DNA of 64,000 nt from an uncultured Rubrobacteraceae bacterium (lineage in GTDB: Bacteria > Actinomycetota > Rubrobacteria > Rubrobacterales > Rubrobacteraceae): NCBI GenBank assembly GCA_902805975.1, contig CADCUT010000210.1:1-64000 (forward strand). Reading direction: 5' to 3'. Made by a program: the position numbers and the translations under genes. Below the pieces are notes generated by a model. The model made no database searches, had not been told where the DNA came from, and saw nothing but the letters and a program-made list of their open reading frames with translations. This document shows positions 9,372-18,391 of this stretch, piece by piece; the stretch's first letter is position 1, and every line of letters starts with the position of its first letter.

Positions 9372-10358
9372 ATGACCAATCGCGACCTCCTCGCAAATGC
9401 TTATGCGGCGTTCAACCGCCGTGACGTCGACGGGTTGCTCGAGCTTCTCACCGATGAAGTGAACTGGCCCGACGGAGACGCCCGGCTCAGCGGCAAGGCC
9501 GCCGTCAGGCGGTACTGGCTCCACCAATTCACCGAGACCCGCACGCACGACGAACCGCTCCGATTCATCGACGTCTCACCGGGCAGGACCGTCGTGCACA
9601 TCGACCAGACGGTGGCGGACCTCTATGGTCGGGTCCTGTCACGCGGCGCATTCAGGTACTCGTTCGACATCAGGGGAGGTTTGATCAGCCGCCTGGACAT
9701 CTCTGTCGTGACGACCATCGGCTTCATCGGTAGCGGCGAGATCGGCAGCACGCTGGCCCGCCTGGCAGTCGACGCCGGATACGACGTGGTCCTCAGCAAC
9801 TCGCGCAGGCCCGAGACCATCGCCGACATCGTGGCAAAGCTCGGCCCGTCGGCCCGGGCGGCGACGGCCGGCGACGCCGCTCGCGCGGGTGACGTCGTCG
9901 TAATCGCGATCCCGCTCAAGGCCTACCGGGCGGTCCCGGTGGAGCCGCTCACGGGCAAGGTCGTGATCGACACGAACAACTACTTCCCACACCGCGGCGG
10001 TGTGTTCCCCGAGCTGGAGGCCGAGACCACCACAACCAGCGAGCTGCTCCAGCAGCACCTTTCCACCTCGCACGTGGTCAAGGCGTTCAACAACATCGGC
10101 TACCGAGAGCTGGCGACGCAGGGGCAACCCGCGGGAATCCCCGGGCGCCGGGCCATGTCGATCGCGGGCGACGACGCCGCGGCCAAGAAGACGGTCGGCA
10201 CGCTGATCGGCGAGTTCGGCTACGACGTCGTCGACGTCGGCCCCCTGGCAGAGGGCTGGCGCTACCAGCGCGACACCCCTGCATGGACGGGCCGGCGGAC
10301 CGCCGACCAACTGCGGACGGCGCTCGGCCAGGCCAAGCGCTACGCTGGCATGAGTTGA
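9372..10358 (+). CDS. Fusion: SnoaL-like domain plus F420/NADP-dependent oxidoreductase (NAD(P)-binding) domain
   Basis: Residues 1-~112 SnoaL-like (NRDLLANAYAAFNRRDVDGLLELLTDEVNWPDG); from ~9710 TTIGFIGSGEIGSTLARLAVDAGYDVVLSNSRRPETIADIVAKLG Rossmann domain. Confidence 0.8.
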   Translation: MTNRDLLANAYAAFNRRDVDGLLELLTDEVNWPDGDARLSGKAAVRRYWLHQFTETRTHDEPLRFIDVSPGRTVVHIDQTVADLYGRVLSRGAFRYSFDIRGGLISRLDISVVTTIGFIGSGEIGSTLARLAVDAGYDVVLSNSRRPETIADIVAKLGPSARAATAGDAARAGDVVVIAIPLKAYRAVPVEPLTGKVVIDTNNYFPHRGGVFPELEAETTTTSELLQQHLSTSHVVKAFNNIGYRELATQGQPAGIPGRRAMSIAGDDAAAKKTVGTLIGEFGYDVVDVGPLAEGWRYQRDTPAWTGRRTADQLRTALGQAKRYAGMS

Positions 10359-10555
10359 CCGGGCGCGGGCGCGCGGCGCGACACGGCCCACCAGAGGTCC
10401 CCGCGACCGGCTGGAATAGTGCACGACCGTGGCTCTCTTTCTTTATCGCGCGCTGCACGCTACCTCTCCTCTCTTCGATCAACGGCCAATGACGACAACC
10501 GATTATCGGCCAAGGCCCTTAGAGGCCGCGCGGATAGGCAAGCAATACGTCTAGA

Positions 10556-10665
10556 GCCACCAACACCGGGCCCTTGGGCGACCAGCCTCCGTCCAGCAAC
10601 GCGGTCAACGTTCTTGGCGCGGACGTCTTCGTAATAGAGAACGGCAGGATCCGCTCGGCGCGCCC
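10556..10665 (+). pseudogene. C-terminal SnoaL/NTF2-like remnant
   Basis: NTGPLGDQPPSSNAVNVLGADVFVIENGRIRSA resembles the SnoaL segment 'TGPLG..PPTG..V.V.GADVF..E.GRI'; no intact start or continuation. Confidence 0.45.
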
Positions 10666-10688
10666 ACTTCGATTTCGCGGCGATGGCC

Positions 10689-11474
10689 CGCCAGCTCAAC
10701 GGTGGGGGCCGCGGCCAACCCGTTGGGGTTGGCCCTGGGACCGCTGTTCGGTGGCCTTCTGGCCCAGTACGCCCCGGCACCGCTGCTCCTGCCTTACGCG
10801 GCGTACGCGGTGCTGCTGATCCCCCGATGGTGGGCGTGCTGCTGATGCCGGAGACCGTGGTCAGGGAGCCCGGCAGGTCCTGGCGTCCTCGGAGGCCGGC
10901 CCTCCCCGAGAGTAGGGGCCCCTTCGCGCCCGCCGCGGCGAGCGCCTTTTGCGCCTTCGCGGTGGCGGGGCTATTCGCCTCCCTCGGGCCCTCCCTCGTG
11001 CAGGGTCTGTCGGGGACGAAAAACGTGGCCGTCGGCGGGGGCGCGACCTTCGTGAACCTGGCGGCCACCGTGGCGGCCCAGGCCGCCTTGCGGTCCGTCT
11101 CGAACCGAACCGCCGTGCGTACCGGGCTTCCCGCCCTCGCGGTGGGCCTGGGGCTCCTCCTGTGGTCGATGGCCCAGGGTTCGGTTGCGCTCGTCTTGCT
11201 CGCGGCGGCGGTGGTGGGCTTCGGCACCGGGCTGTCGTTCATGGGAAGCCTGGCGGCGGTGAACGCCATCTCCGAGGCCCGCGAGCGCGGCGTCGTGGCC
11301 TCCAGTTACTTCGTCGTCGCGTACCTCGCCCCCCCGGTGGCGGCGCTCAGTACGGGTGTCTTGGCCGACCGCCTGGGGCTGTTCCCCGCGGTCACCATCT
11401 TCGCGCTGGTGACCTCGTCGGTCGCCCTGCTTTTGGCCGGCGCCGCATCGAGGATCGGTCTCGAAGCGGCCTAG
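10689..11474 (+). pseudogene. 5'-truncated, frameshifted MFS transporter
   Basis: Frame A: ASSTVGAAANPLGLALGPLFGGLLAQYAPAPLLLPYAAYAVLLIP then stop; frame B continues VGVLLMPETVVREPGRSWRPRRPALP...; one extra C in CCCCC (10821-10825) would restore the frame. Confidence 0.75.
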
Positions 11475-11625
11475 CGCGTTGTCGGGCGGGCCCCCGGGGA
11501 CGGAGCACCGAGCAAACCCCAGAGCGCGACCGCCTCGGGCGGAGAAGCGTGCCACGCGAGATGCTCTGCCACCAGTCCGGCCCGGCCGACAGCCCAGGTC
11601 CCGCCACGAGTCGCGCACTTCGTGG

Positions 11626-12093
11626 CTATATTTGGCTCTTCTCCATCGAGAAGTTCACCAGCTCGACGCCACGGCGCACCACGACGTTGCGGCTCAGGAC
11701 TCGAAAGCCGCGCCGCTCGAAGAACGGACGGGCCGTGATGCTCGCCTCGACGAAGATCCGGCGGAGGCCGAGCCCCTTGGCCCGCTCCTCCGCCGCCGCG
11801 TAGAGCAGCGACCCGACCCCGCGCCCGACCGCGTCCCGGCGGCAGTACAGCATGTCCAGGTTCCCGTCATCTTCAAGCTCCACGAAGCCGACCACCCCGT
11901 CGTCCCCCTCGGCGACCAGTGTGTGCCGGCCGGACATGCGCCCGTGCCAGGCGGCGGGGTCAGGGGGTACCGGCGCCCACGCCCGGGCCTGCTCCGGCGA
12001 GTAGTCCGCGAGGTTTACAGAGTGAACCGTCTCGTAGAAGAGGCGGCAGATGGGGCCTGCGTCTTCCCTCCTGTAGTCCCGCACGGTCTCCAA
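11626..12093 (-). CDS. GNAT-family N-acetyltransferase
   Basis: LDMLYCRRDAVGRGVGSLLYAAAEERAKGLGLRRIFVEASITARPFFERRGF. Confidence 0.9.
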   Translation of the reverse strand: METVRDYRREDAGPICRLFYETVHSVNLADYSPEQARAWAPVPPDPAAWHGRMSGRHTLVAEGDDGVVGFVELEDDGNLDMLYCRRDAVGRGVGSLLYAAAEERAKGLGLRRIFVEASITARPFFERRGFRVLSRNVVVRRGVELVNFSMEKSQI

Positions 12094-12123
12094 AAAAACG
12101 TCCCAGATCCAGCCCGGTCGCCC

Positions 12124-12747
12124 TTACCCCTGCGCGACGGCCCCGCCGCGGGGGGACCGGCCAGCCCACCAGGAGAGGAAGCCGTCCACCGCCAGGGAGA
12201 GGCCCAGCCACGCCCAGCCCAGGCCGAAGAGCATCCAGAGCACGGTACCGAAAGACCCGAGGTCCACGGCGAAGGAGATCAGACCGCACAGGGCGCCCAC
12301 CACGAAGGGCAGAAGGCCCCACGTCGGCAGGTCGCCATCGCGCGGGGCGGCGACGCCGAACAGGATCGAGCCGGCGCCAAGCAGGAGCAGCCCGAGCCGG
12401 AACGCCCGGTACGCCGGGGCCGTCATGATGAACGTGTCGTCCAGGCCGAGCCAGAAGAGGCCGGCGTCGCCGGCGATGACGAGGACGAGCCCGAGGAGGG
12501 CCAGGGCGAAGCCGATCTTCTGCACGAGCCCGGAGCGGTTCCATTGCCGCACCTGCAACCCCACCAGCCCCACCAGGAGGAGCAGCGGCGCCGACAGAAA
12601 GAGCTTCCAGAACACGTTGGGCGTGCCAAAGGCGGTCTCGGAGATAGAGGCGCCTATGGGAGAGAGCGCCCACAGCACCCCGCCCGGCACGACCAGCAGC
12701 CCGGCCCACCTGACGAGGAACAGGAGCAGCCGTCGCAACGCCTTCAC
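12124..12747 (-). CDS. Integral membrane protein, unknown function
   Basis: 207 aa with multiple hydrophobic segments; abuts the sulfatase gene. Confidence 0.6.
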   Translation of the reverse strand: MKALRRLLLFLVRWAGLLVVPGGVLWALSPIGASISETAFGTPNVFWKLFLSAPLLLLVGLVGLQVRQWNRSGLVQKIGFALALLGLVLVIAGDAGLFWLGLDDTFIMTAPAYRAFRLGLLLLGAGSILFGVAAPRDGDLPTWGLLPFVVGALCGLISFAVDLGSFGTVLWMLFGLGWAWLGLSLAVDGFLSWWAGRSPRGGAVAQG

Positions 12748-12748
12748 C

Positions 12749-14413
12749 CTAGTAGCTGGGCAGCGGGCCGCCCGCGTCCTTCACGACGTAGTCGGTGAAC
12801 ATCCTCTTCGAGACGCCGGGGTTCGCCGAGTCTATGTCCCTGTTCATCTTCGGGTCCTTCTCGAGGTCGAAGAGCTTCGCCTCGGCCCCGTCGTTGCGGG
12901 AGAACATCGCGTAGCGGTCGTCGCGGGCCCAGACGTGGTTGTGGTAGCCGGCCGTGAAGTACGGGCGGGCCTCCTCCGGCTCGCCACCGTCCAGGAGCGG
13001 GACCAGGTTCTGGCCCTGGAGCGGGGCCGGCGGCTCGATGCCTAAAGAGCCGAGTATCGTCGGGGTAACGTCGTGGGTTGAGACGAAGAAGTCGCTCGTT
13101 GTCCCCGCGCCCTTGCTCGGGTGTTTGATCATGAACACCGTGTCCGTAAGCTCCGGGTACAGCGCGGTGACCACCTTGCCCGCGTAGCCGTGCTCCCCGA
13201 AGGCGTGGCCGTGGTCGGAGAGAAAGACGAACATCGTGTTCTCCATCAGGCCGAGCTCCTCGGCCCGCTGCATAAAGTTGCCGAGCCAGTGGTCCATCAT
13301 GGTGACCTCGCCGGCGTAGAGGGCGCGCATCCTCTCCAGTTGCGCCTCCGTCATCCAGTCCGAAGGGCCGCTGCTGGAGGTGATGGGCTCGGGGCCGCCG
13401 TAGCCGTCGGAGTACCTGCTCGTGTACTTCTCGGGCGGGTCCCAGGGCTCGTGCGGGTCGTAGCAGTCAACCGTCAGGAAGAACGGCTGGGAGCCCTGCG
13501 CCGCCTCCAGAAACTCCATCCCCTTCAGGAAGACCTGCGGAGCGAACCAGTCCTCCTCGCGCTCGCGCCCCAGCGTGTTCGCGTAGTACTGGAGCATGAT
13601 CTCCTCGGCGTGCGCGGCGTTCGGGCCGCCGATGAGGGCCTCCTCTATCTTCTTCTTCGACGCCGGCGTCTGCGGCCTGAAGAAGTCCCTCTCCTGGCCC
13701 CGGACGAAGTGGAAGGCGTGGAAGCCGCGGTGGAAGTCGTAGAAGGGTCTGAACTGGTGGAGGGTGTCCGTGACGAAGAGGTTGTAGAAACCCTCCCCGC
13801 TGAGTATCTCGGCGAGCGTGGTCTGTTCCCTGGGTATCGGCTGCCAGCCCCAGAGGCCGACGTCTTCTGCGTACCACTTCTGCCAGTTCCTGAACGGGAA
13901 GGTGCGGATGCCCGTGTGGATGCCCCGCCGGGCCGGGATGGATGGGATGGACTCCGGGTAGGAGCGGGTAAAGCGGAGGCTGTCCTTCGCTATCGCGTCG
14001 AGGTTTGGCGTCTGGGCCGCCTGGCCGCCGTAGGCGCCGACGTGGTCCTTTCTCAAGGAGTCGATCAAGACCAGCACTACGTTCATCCTGGATCCCCCAC
14101 TCGGAAGGTACTCTTCTGGCAACTGCGTGAGCTGACTGGTAAAGGTGCCGCACCCGGCCGCCCCGAGCGTGGCCGCCCCGGCAGCACCGGCGCCGGCGAC
14201 CTTCAGAAAATCGCGGCGTGTCAGGGTACGGTTCGTCAATCTATGCCTCCCGACGGCCGACGGGAAATGCCGCCGGGCGTCTCTTGTTTCGGAATGTAGT
14301 TCCCGGGACAGTTGCCCCGACGTCATCTGGCGACCCACGCCTGCGGGCCAAGCCGCCGGAGATTGTAACGTGTCGCGCCCCTCTTCGCAGGAGTCGGGCC
14401 CCCGGGCTCGCAC
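12749..14413 (-). CDS. Sulfatase (alkaline-phosphatase superfamily), Tat-exported
   Basis: TLTRRDFLKVAGAGAAGAATLGAAGC Tat/lipoprotein signal; MNVVLVLIDSLRKDHVGAYG; Ser-type S-I-P-A-R motif; FVFLSDHGHAFGEHG. True start may be downstream of 14413. Confidence 0.88.
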   Translation of the reverse strand: MRARGPDSCEEGRDTLQSPAAWPAGVGRQMTSGQLSRELHSETRDARRHFPSAVGRHRLTNRTLTRRDFLKVAGAGAAGAATLGAAGCGTFTSQLTQLPEEYLPSGGSRMNVVLVLIDSLRKDHVGAYGGQAAQTPNLDAIAKDSLRFTRSYPESIPSIPARRGIHTGIRTFPFRNWQKWYAEDVGLWGWQPIPREQTTLAEILSGEGFYNLFVTDTLHQFRPFYDFHRGFHAFHFVRGQERDFFRPQTPASKKKIEEALIGGPNAAHAEEIMLQYYANTLGREREEDWFAPQVFLKGMEFLEAAQGSQPFFLTVDCYDPHEPWDPPEKYTSRYSDGYGGPEPITSSSGPSDWMTEAQLERMRALYAGEVTMMDHWLGNFMQRAEELGLMENTMFVFLSDHGHAFGEHGYAGKVVTALYPELTDTVFMIKHPSKGAGTTSDFFVSTHDVTPTILGSLGIEPPAPLQGQNLVPLLDGGEPEEARPYFTAGYHNHVWARDDRYAMFSRNDGAEAKLFDLEKDPKMNRDIDSANPGVSKRMFTDYVVKDAGGPLPSY

Positions 14414-14456
14414 CCGGCCGCGAGTTGCACTAAGGTAGGCGCGGCGAAAAAGACCG

Positions 14457-15494
14457 ATGGAGGACGTACATGCGCTGTTCGACGCTTACCAGGAGACCTC
14501 TTTGAACTGGCTTATAACCGGCGGCTGCGGGTTTCTGGGGACGGCCCTGATCCAGTCCCTAGAAGAAGAGGGCGGCCACGGCATCCGCGTCGTGGATAAC
14601 CTTACCGTCGGCGACCGGGACGACCTCGCGACCGCGGCGCACTTTGTCGAGAAGGACCCGATAGCTCCCGGCCCCATCGACCCGAACGGGCCGGTCGAGC
14701 TCCTGGTCGGCGACATCCTCGACGAGGACCTGGCGCTTCGGGCGGCAGAGGGTGCCGACGCCATCGTCCACCTCGCCGCCAACACGGGGGTTCTCCCCTC
14801 CGTCGAGGACCCGCGGGGCGACTGCCGGAAGAACGTCTTCGGAACGCTCAACTACCTTGAGGCCGCCAGGCACAACGGCGTGGGGCGCTTCGTCTTCGCC
14901 TCCAGCGGGGGGACGGTGATCGGGGAGGTCGAGCCACCCATCCACGAGGAGATGGCCCCCCACCCGGTAGCACCCTACGGGGCGAGCAAGCTAGCCGGCG
15001 AGGGCTACTGCTCCGCCTACTTCCAGACCTTCGATATAGGGACCGTGGCATTGCGTTTCGGCAACGTCTACGGGCCCCTCTCGGGCCACAAGAACAGCGT
15101 TGTCGCCCGGTTCATCCGGCGGGCGACGGGCGGGGAGGCGCTTGAGATCTACGGCGACGGCTCCCAGACCCGCGACTACATCTTTATCGGGGACCTGATC
15201 CGGGCCATAAAGCTCTCGGTAACCACCGAAGGCGTCGGCGGCGAGACGTTCCAGATCGCCACCAACGCCGAGACCACCGTCCGCGAGCTCACCGACAGGC
15301 TCCTCCCGGCCCTCGCCGAGGCCGGCGTCAAGGATGTCGAGGTTCGCTACACCGAAGCCCGCCGCGGCGAGGTCCGCCGCAACTTCGCCGACACCTCCAA
15401 GGCGAAGCGCCTCCTCGGCTGGCAGGCCGAGATGGACCTCGACGAGGGCCTGCGGCGCACCGTGGAGTGGTTTATGGAGGGTTCGACCCGTTAG
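14457..15494 (+). CDS. NAD-dependent epimerase/dehydratase (UDP-glucose 4-epimerase-like)
   Basis: NWLITGGCGFLGTALIQSLEE, VHLAANTGV, PYGASKLAGE, VALRFGNVYGP. Confidence 0.9.
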   Translation: MEDVHALFDAYQETSLNWLITGGCGFLGTALIQSLEEEGGHGIRVVDNLTVGDRDDLATAAHFVEKDPIAPGPIDPNGPVELLVGDILDEDLALRAAEGADAIVHLAANTGVLPSVEDPRGDCRKNVFGTLNYLEAARHNGVGRFVFASSGGTVIGEVEPPIHEEMAPHPVAPYGASKLAGEGYCSAYFQTFDIGTVALRFGNVYGPLSGHKNSVVARFIRRATGGEALEIYGDGSQTRDYIFIGDLIRAIKLSVTTEGVGGETFQIATNAETTVRELTDRLLPALAEAGVKDVEVRYTEARRGEVRRNFADTSKAKRLLGWQAEMDLDEGLRRTVEWFMEGSTR

Positions 15495-15524
15495 CCGAAG
15501 AGGGCCTCTGGCCGGCGGGTCCTC

Positions 15525-16568
15525 CTAATCTCTCCTGACGCGGTCCCAAGGGTCGGCGGCGATGTTTTCGGTGCCGGGCCCACCGCGGAGGTGGTCCACG
15601 TCGCGCCTCGTGCCGTCGCGGGCGCGCAGCGTATCGTCGCCCTCCCCGCCGAGAAGCCGGTCGCTCCCCGGTCCCGCCAAGATCGTGTCGCCACCCACGC
15701 CCCCGTAGACGACATCGTCGCCACCGCCGGCGGAGATCACGTCCTCGCCGTCGAAGCCGCAGATGACGTCCCGGCCCGGCGTGCCCAACAGGACAGAATG
15801 GAAGCCCGTGTCCGCAACCGTGCAGTGCTCCGGCACCGTGACCGTGGTGTTGATCGTGCGCTCGAATACGACCTCGTCACCGGTCGTCGCCGGCTCCACG
15901 ATCGTCGAGAGGTTACCCGGCCGCGTCGGGCGCACGACGAACTCGAGGACGGCAGACCCACCGGAGGCCAGCGGGCCCAGGTCGCACCTCATTATCCCGT
16001 TCGTCTCCAGCGGGCAGTCGCCCTCGGTCTCCCCGTTCACGAAGCCGGAAGAGACGAGGCGGGAGTCTTCGGGGACGCCGGTGGTGAAGGCCGTCCTCGG
16101 GGCGGGGGCGTGGCCGCTGTTGACCACGGCGATCGCGTACGTGAGCTTTTCGCCCACGGCGACCGGGTCCGGGCCGTCGGCGAAGTCCACCGAGAGCTCT
16201 GGACCGACGCCCACACATAGCTCGTCGGGGGTGGCGATCTGGTTGGGCTCGGCGTACGCGACGCCCGGGAGGACGGAGTAGAGGGCTATCGCCCCGGCCA
16301 CGTCGCTCCCGGCAAGCACTTCCACGACCCAGGCGTTCTGAAAGAGGTTCTCCTCTCCGCCCTCGCTGTTGAGGCGCTTCATGCGTTCCAGGGATTCGGC
16401 GGAGGCGCCGGGGTCCATCCCGACGATGATGTTGCCCGTGGCGTGGGGCGGCGGGCACGTCTCCTGGGTGGAGGCGGGAGAGGACAGCGAGAGCAGCGCG
16501 ATGACGGTGGCTAACATGGCTGCCGGCAACGCGGCCCAGAGGCCACCGAACGGACGCCTTCTCAACAC
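15525..16568 (-). CDS. Secreted protein: subtilase-propeptide-like module, DUF11-like domain, RTX repeats
   Basis: NIIVGMDPGASAESLERMKRLNS...AIALYSVLPGVAYAEPNQIATPD; DPVAVGEKLTYAIAVVNSGHAPAPRTAFTTGVPEDSRLVSS; AGGGDDVVYGGVGGDTILAGPGSDRLLGGEGDDTLRA. Confidence 0.75.
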   Translation of the reverse strand: MLRRRPFGGLWAALPAAMLATVIALLSLSSPASTQETCPPPHATGNIIVGMDPGASAESLERMKRLNSEGGEENLFQNAWVVEVLAGSDVAGAIALYSVLPGVAYAEPNQIATPDELCVGVGPELSVDFADGPDPVAVGEKLTYAIAVVNSGHAPAPRTAFTTGVPEDSRLVSSGFVNGETEGDCPLETNGIMRCDLGPLASGGSAVLEFVVRPTRPGNLSTIVEPATTGDEVVFERTINTTVTVPEHCTVADTGFHSVLLGTPGRDVICGFDGEDVISAGGGDDVVYGGVGGDTILAGPGSDRLLGGEGDDTLRARDGTRRDVDHLRGGPGTENIAADPWDRVRRD

Positions 16569-16674
16569 ATCCTCCCTCTCCGGCCGGCAAGCGCAGATCG
16601 CGGGCAGTATACCTGGTTCGTTTCGAGGAAAGAAGGGCGCGAACGCGTCCCGGTGGACGGCCAGATACCGTAGG

Positions 16675-16968
16675 ATGTGCGTGGCGGCGGAGCGGGAGGC
16701 GAAGGTGGACAGAGGTCGGGAGCGGGAGAGGGATCAGGACGAGGTCAGGGCGGGCAGGGAGCGGCGTCTGGCCCTGGCGGACGACATACGCAGGCTGGAG
16801 GCCGTGCGGGAGCGGCTGCTGGCCGTGGACGAGGTCGCCATGACCCTCCCGGAAGGCCATCACATGCGGGTCCGCCTCGAAAACCTCGACCTTGGGAGGC
16901 TGGTGGAGGAACTGGACGAAGAACTCAGGGACCTCTACGACCGCACCGCACATCCCCGCGGCACCTGA
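16675..16968 (+). CDS. Small charged, probably coiled-coil hypothetical protein
   Basis: MCVAAEREAKVDRGRERERDQDEVRAGRERRLALADDIRRLEAVRERLLAVDEVAMTLPEGHHMRVRLENLDLGRLVEELDEELRDLYD. Confidence 0.45.
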   Translation: MCVAAEREAKVDRGRERERDQDEVRAGRERRLALADDIRRLEAVRERLLAVDEVAMTLPEGHHMRVRLENLDLGRLVEELDEELRDLYDRTAHPRGT

Positions 16969-17052
16969 GGTAGAAGGCTTCAGGTTTTGGGCGTCGGCAA
17001 GGGTGGGGGCCAGTCTGATGGTTGACAGCGCGGTTGCGCATCGTGGACCGCC

Positions 17053-18327
17053 TCAGGCTGCCGGCCTCCCGCGCGCGGCGAGGTAGAAGAAGATCTGGGC
17101 CAGGGCCGCGACGGCGGCGCCGATGACGAGGGAGATGGAGATCCTCTCTATGAGGTCCGCCCTCAGGACGAGCACACACAGGGCGGCCGAGAGGAGCCCC
17201 GCGACCCAACCAGCGGCGGCGAGGCGTCCCCTCCCGAGGGCGTAGAGCGCCTGGTTGAGCGTCTCCGAGAGCAGGTAAAAGGCAGCGAGGGCGGCGAGCA
17301 GGACCAGCAGGGAATTGTCCGCCTGGTAGCGTGCGCCCGCGAAGACCTTGAGTCCCCACTCGCCGAGGAGCCAGGCCCCCCCGACCATGAGGACGCCGAC
17401 CGCGCCGACGACCCCGGCCGCCCGCAGGGTGAAGCGGTCGAGGGCGGCCCGGCCGCCGGTCGCGTGGGCGCGGCTGGCGTGGGGCAGGAGGGCGCCGATG
17501 ACGGGGCTCATCACGTACTGCGGGATGCGCGTGAAGATGAGCGCCACGCCGAGAAGCCCCACCTGCGCCTTCGTGCCGCCCATCAACCCCGCGAGCACGA
17601 CGCCGCCGCTCGCGAGCGTCTGGGCGCAGACCATCGAGACCAGGACGGGTCCCGCGAACCGCAAGGCCTTGCCGACGGAGAACGGCTCCCCGGGCTTCTC
17701 GGCGGGCCGGACGCGCCCGGGGCGCACCGCCAGCACGCCGACGACAGGGGCGAGCACGATGGCGATGGCCGGGGCCGCGACGCCGAGCCCGGCCGCCAGG
17801 AGGATCAGCGTGACGACCACCCGGCTCGCGGCTTCGGCCAGGATCTGGGCGCCCATCCGGGTGGGCTGGCGGTGGCCGTTGAAGATCCCACGCCTGAAAT
17901 ACTCCGGCGCGTAAAGCGCCACCGCCGCCACGAACGCAGCCGTGATCCAGAAGTCCTCGAAGACCAGCCGGGTGAGATACGGGCTCGTGACCAGCGCGAC
18001 GATCAGGAACCCGACGAGCAGCGCCGCCTGCCAGCGCCGGACGGAGCTGACCACGGGCCCCCAGTCCTCCCCCCGCGCCTCCCGCTCGGCGACGTGCCGG
18101 CCGAGCGTCTGGGTCGCCGCCACCCAGAGCACCTGGACGACCAAAAAGGTCGAGTTCCAGAGCAGGGCTATCGGCGCGTACCCCGCCGGCTCGTCAAGAG
18201 CGTGGGTCGAGATGCCGATAAAGATGAACGTCAGGGCGCCGGAGACGGCGAAGGAGAGCCCGATGAGCAGGCTCCCAGCACCCGGGCCTTGCCCTTTTAA
18301 CGCGCTCGCAAACCTCACGCCGCGCAT
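17053..18327 (-). CDS. Polysaccharide/oligosaccharide flippase (MATE/MVF-type)
   Basis: ~12-TM; LLIGLSFAVSGALTFIFIGISTHALDEPAGYAPIALLWNSTFLVVQVLWVAATQTLGRHVAEREARG. Confidence 0.78.
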   Translation of the reverse strand: MRGVRFASALKGQGPGAGSLLIGLSFAVSGALTFIFIGISTHALDEPAGYAPIALLWNSTFLVVQVLWVAATQTLGRHVAEREARGEDWGPVVSSVRRWQAALLVGFLIVALVTSPYLTRLVFEDFWITAAFVAAVALYAPEYFRRGIFNGHRQPTRMGAQILAEAASRVVVTLILLAAGLGVAAPAIAIVLAPVVGVLAVRPGRVRPAEKPGEPFSVGKALRFAGPVLVSMVCAQTLASGGVVLAGLMGGTKAQVGLLGVALIFTRIPQYVMSPVIGALLPHASRAHATGGRAALDRFTLRAAGVVGAVGVLMVGGAWLLGEWGLKVFAGARYQADNSLLVLLAALAAFYLLSETLNQALYALGRGRLAAAGWVAGLLSAALCVLVLRADLIERISISLVIGAAVAALAQIFFYLAARGRPAA

Positions 18328-18391
18328 CTTACGCCATACGGCGGAGAACCGGGCCTCGGGGTCATGACCGGTCAGTCGCCGTGCCGGAGAT

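Noticed and set aside
11479-12798. 439-aa plus-strand ORF
   Set aside because: Overlaps GNAT and membrane protein genes on the other strand; no domain
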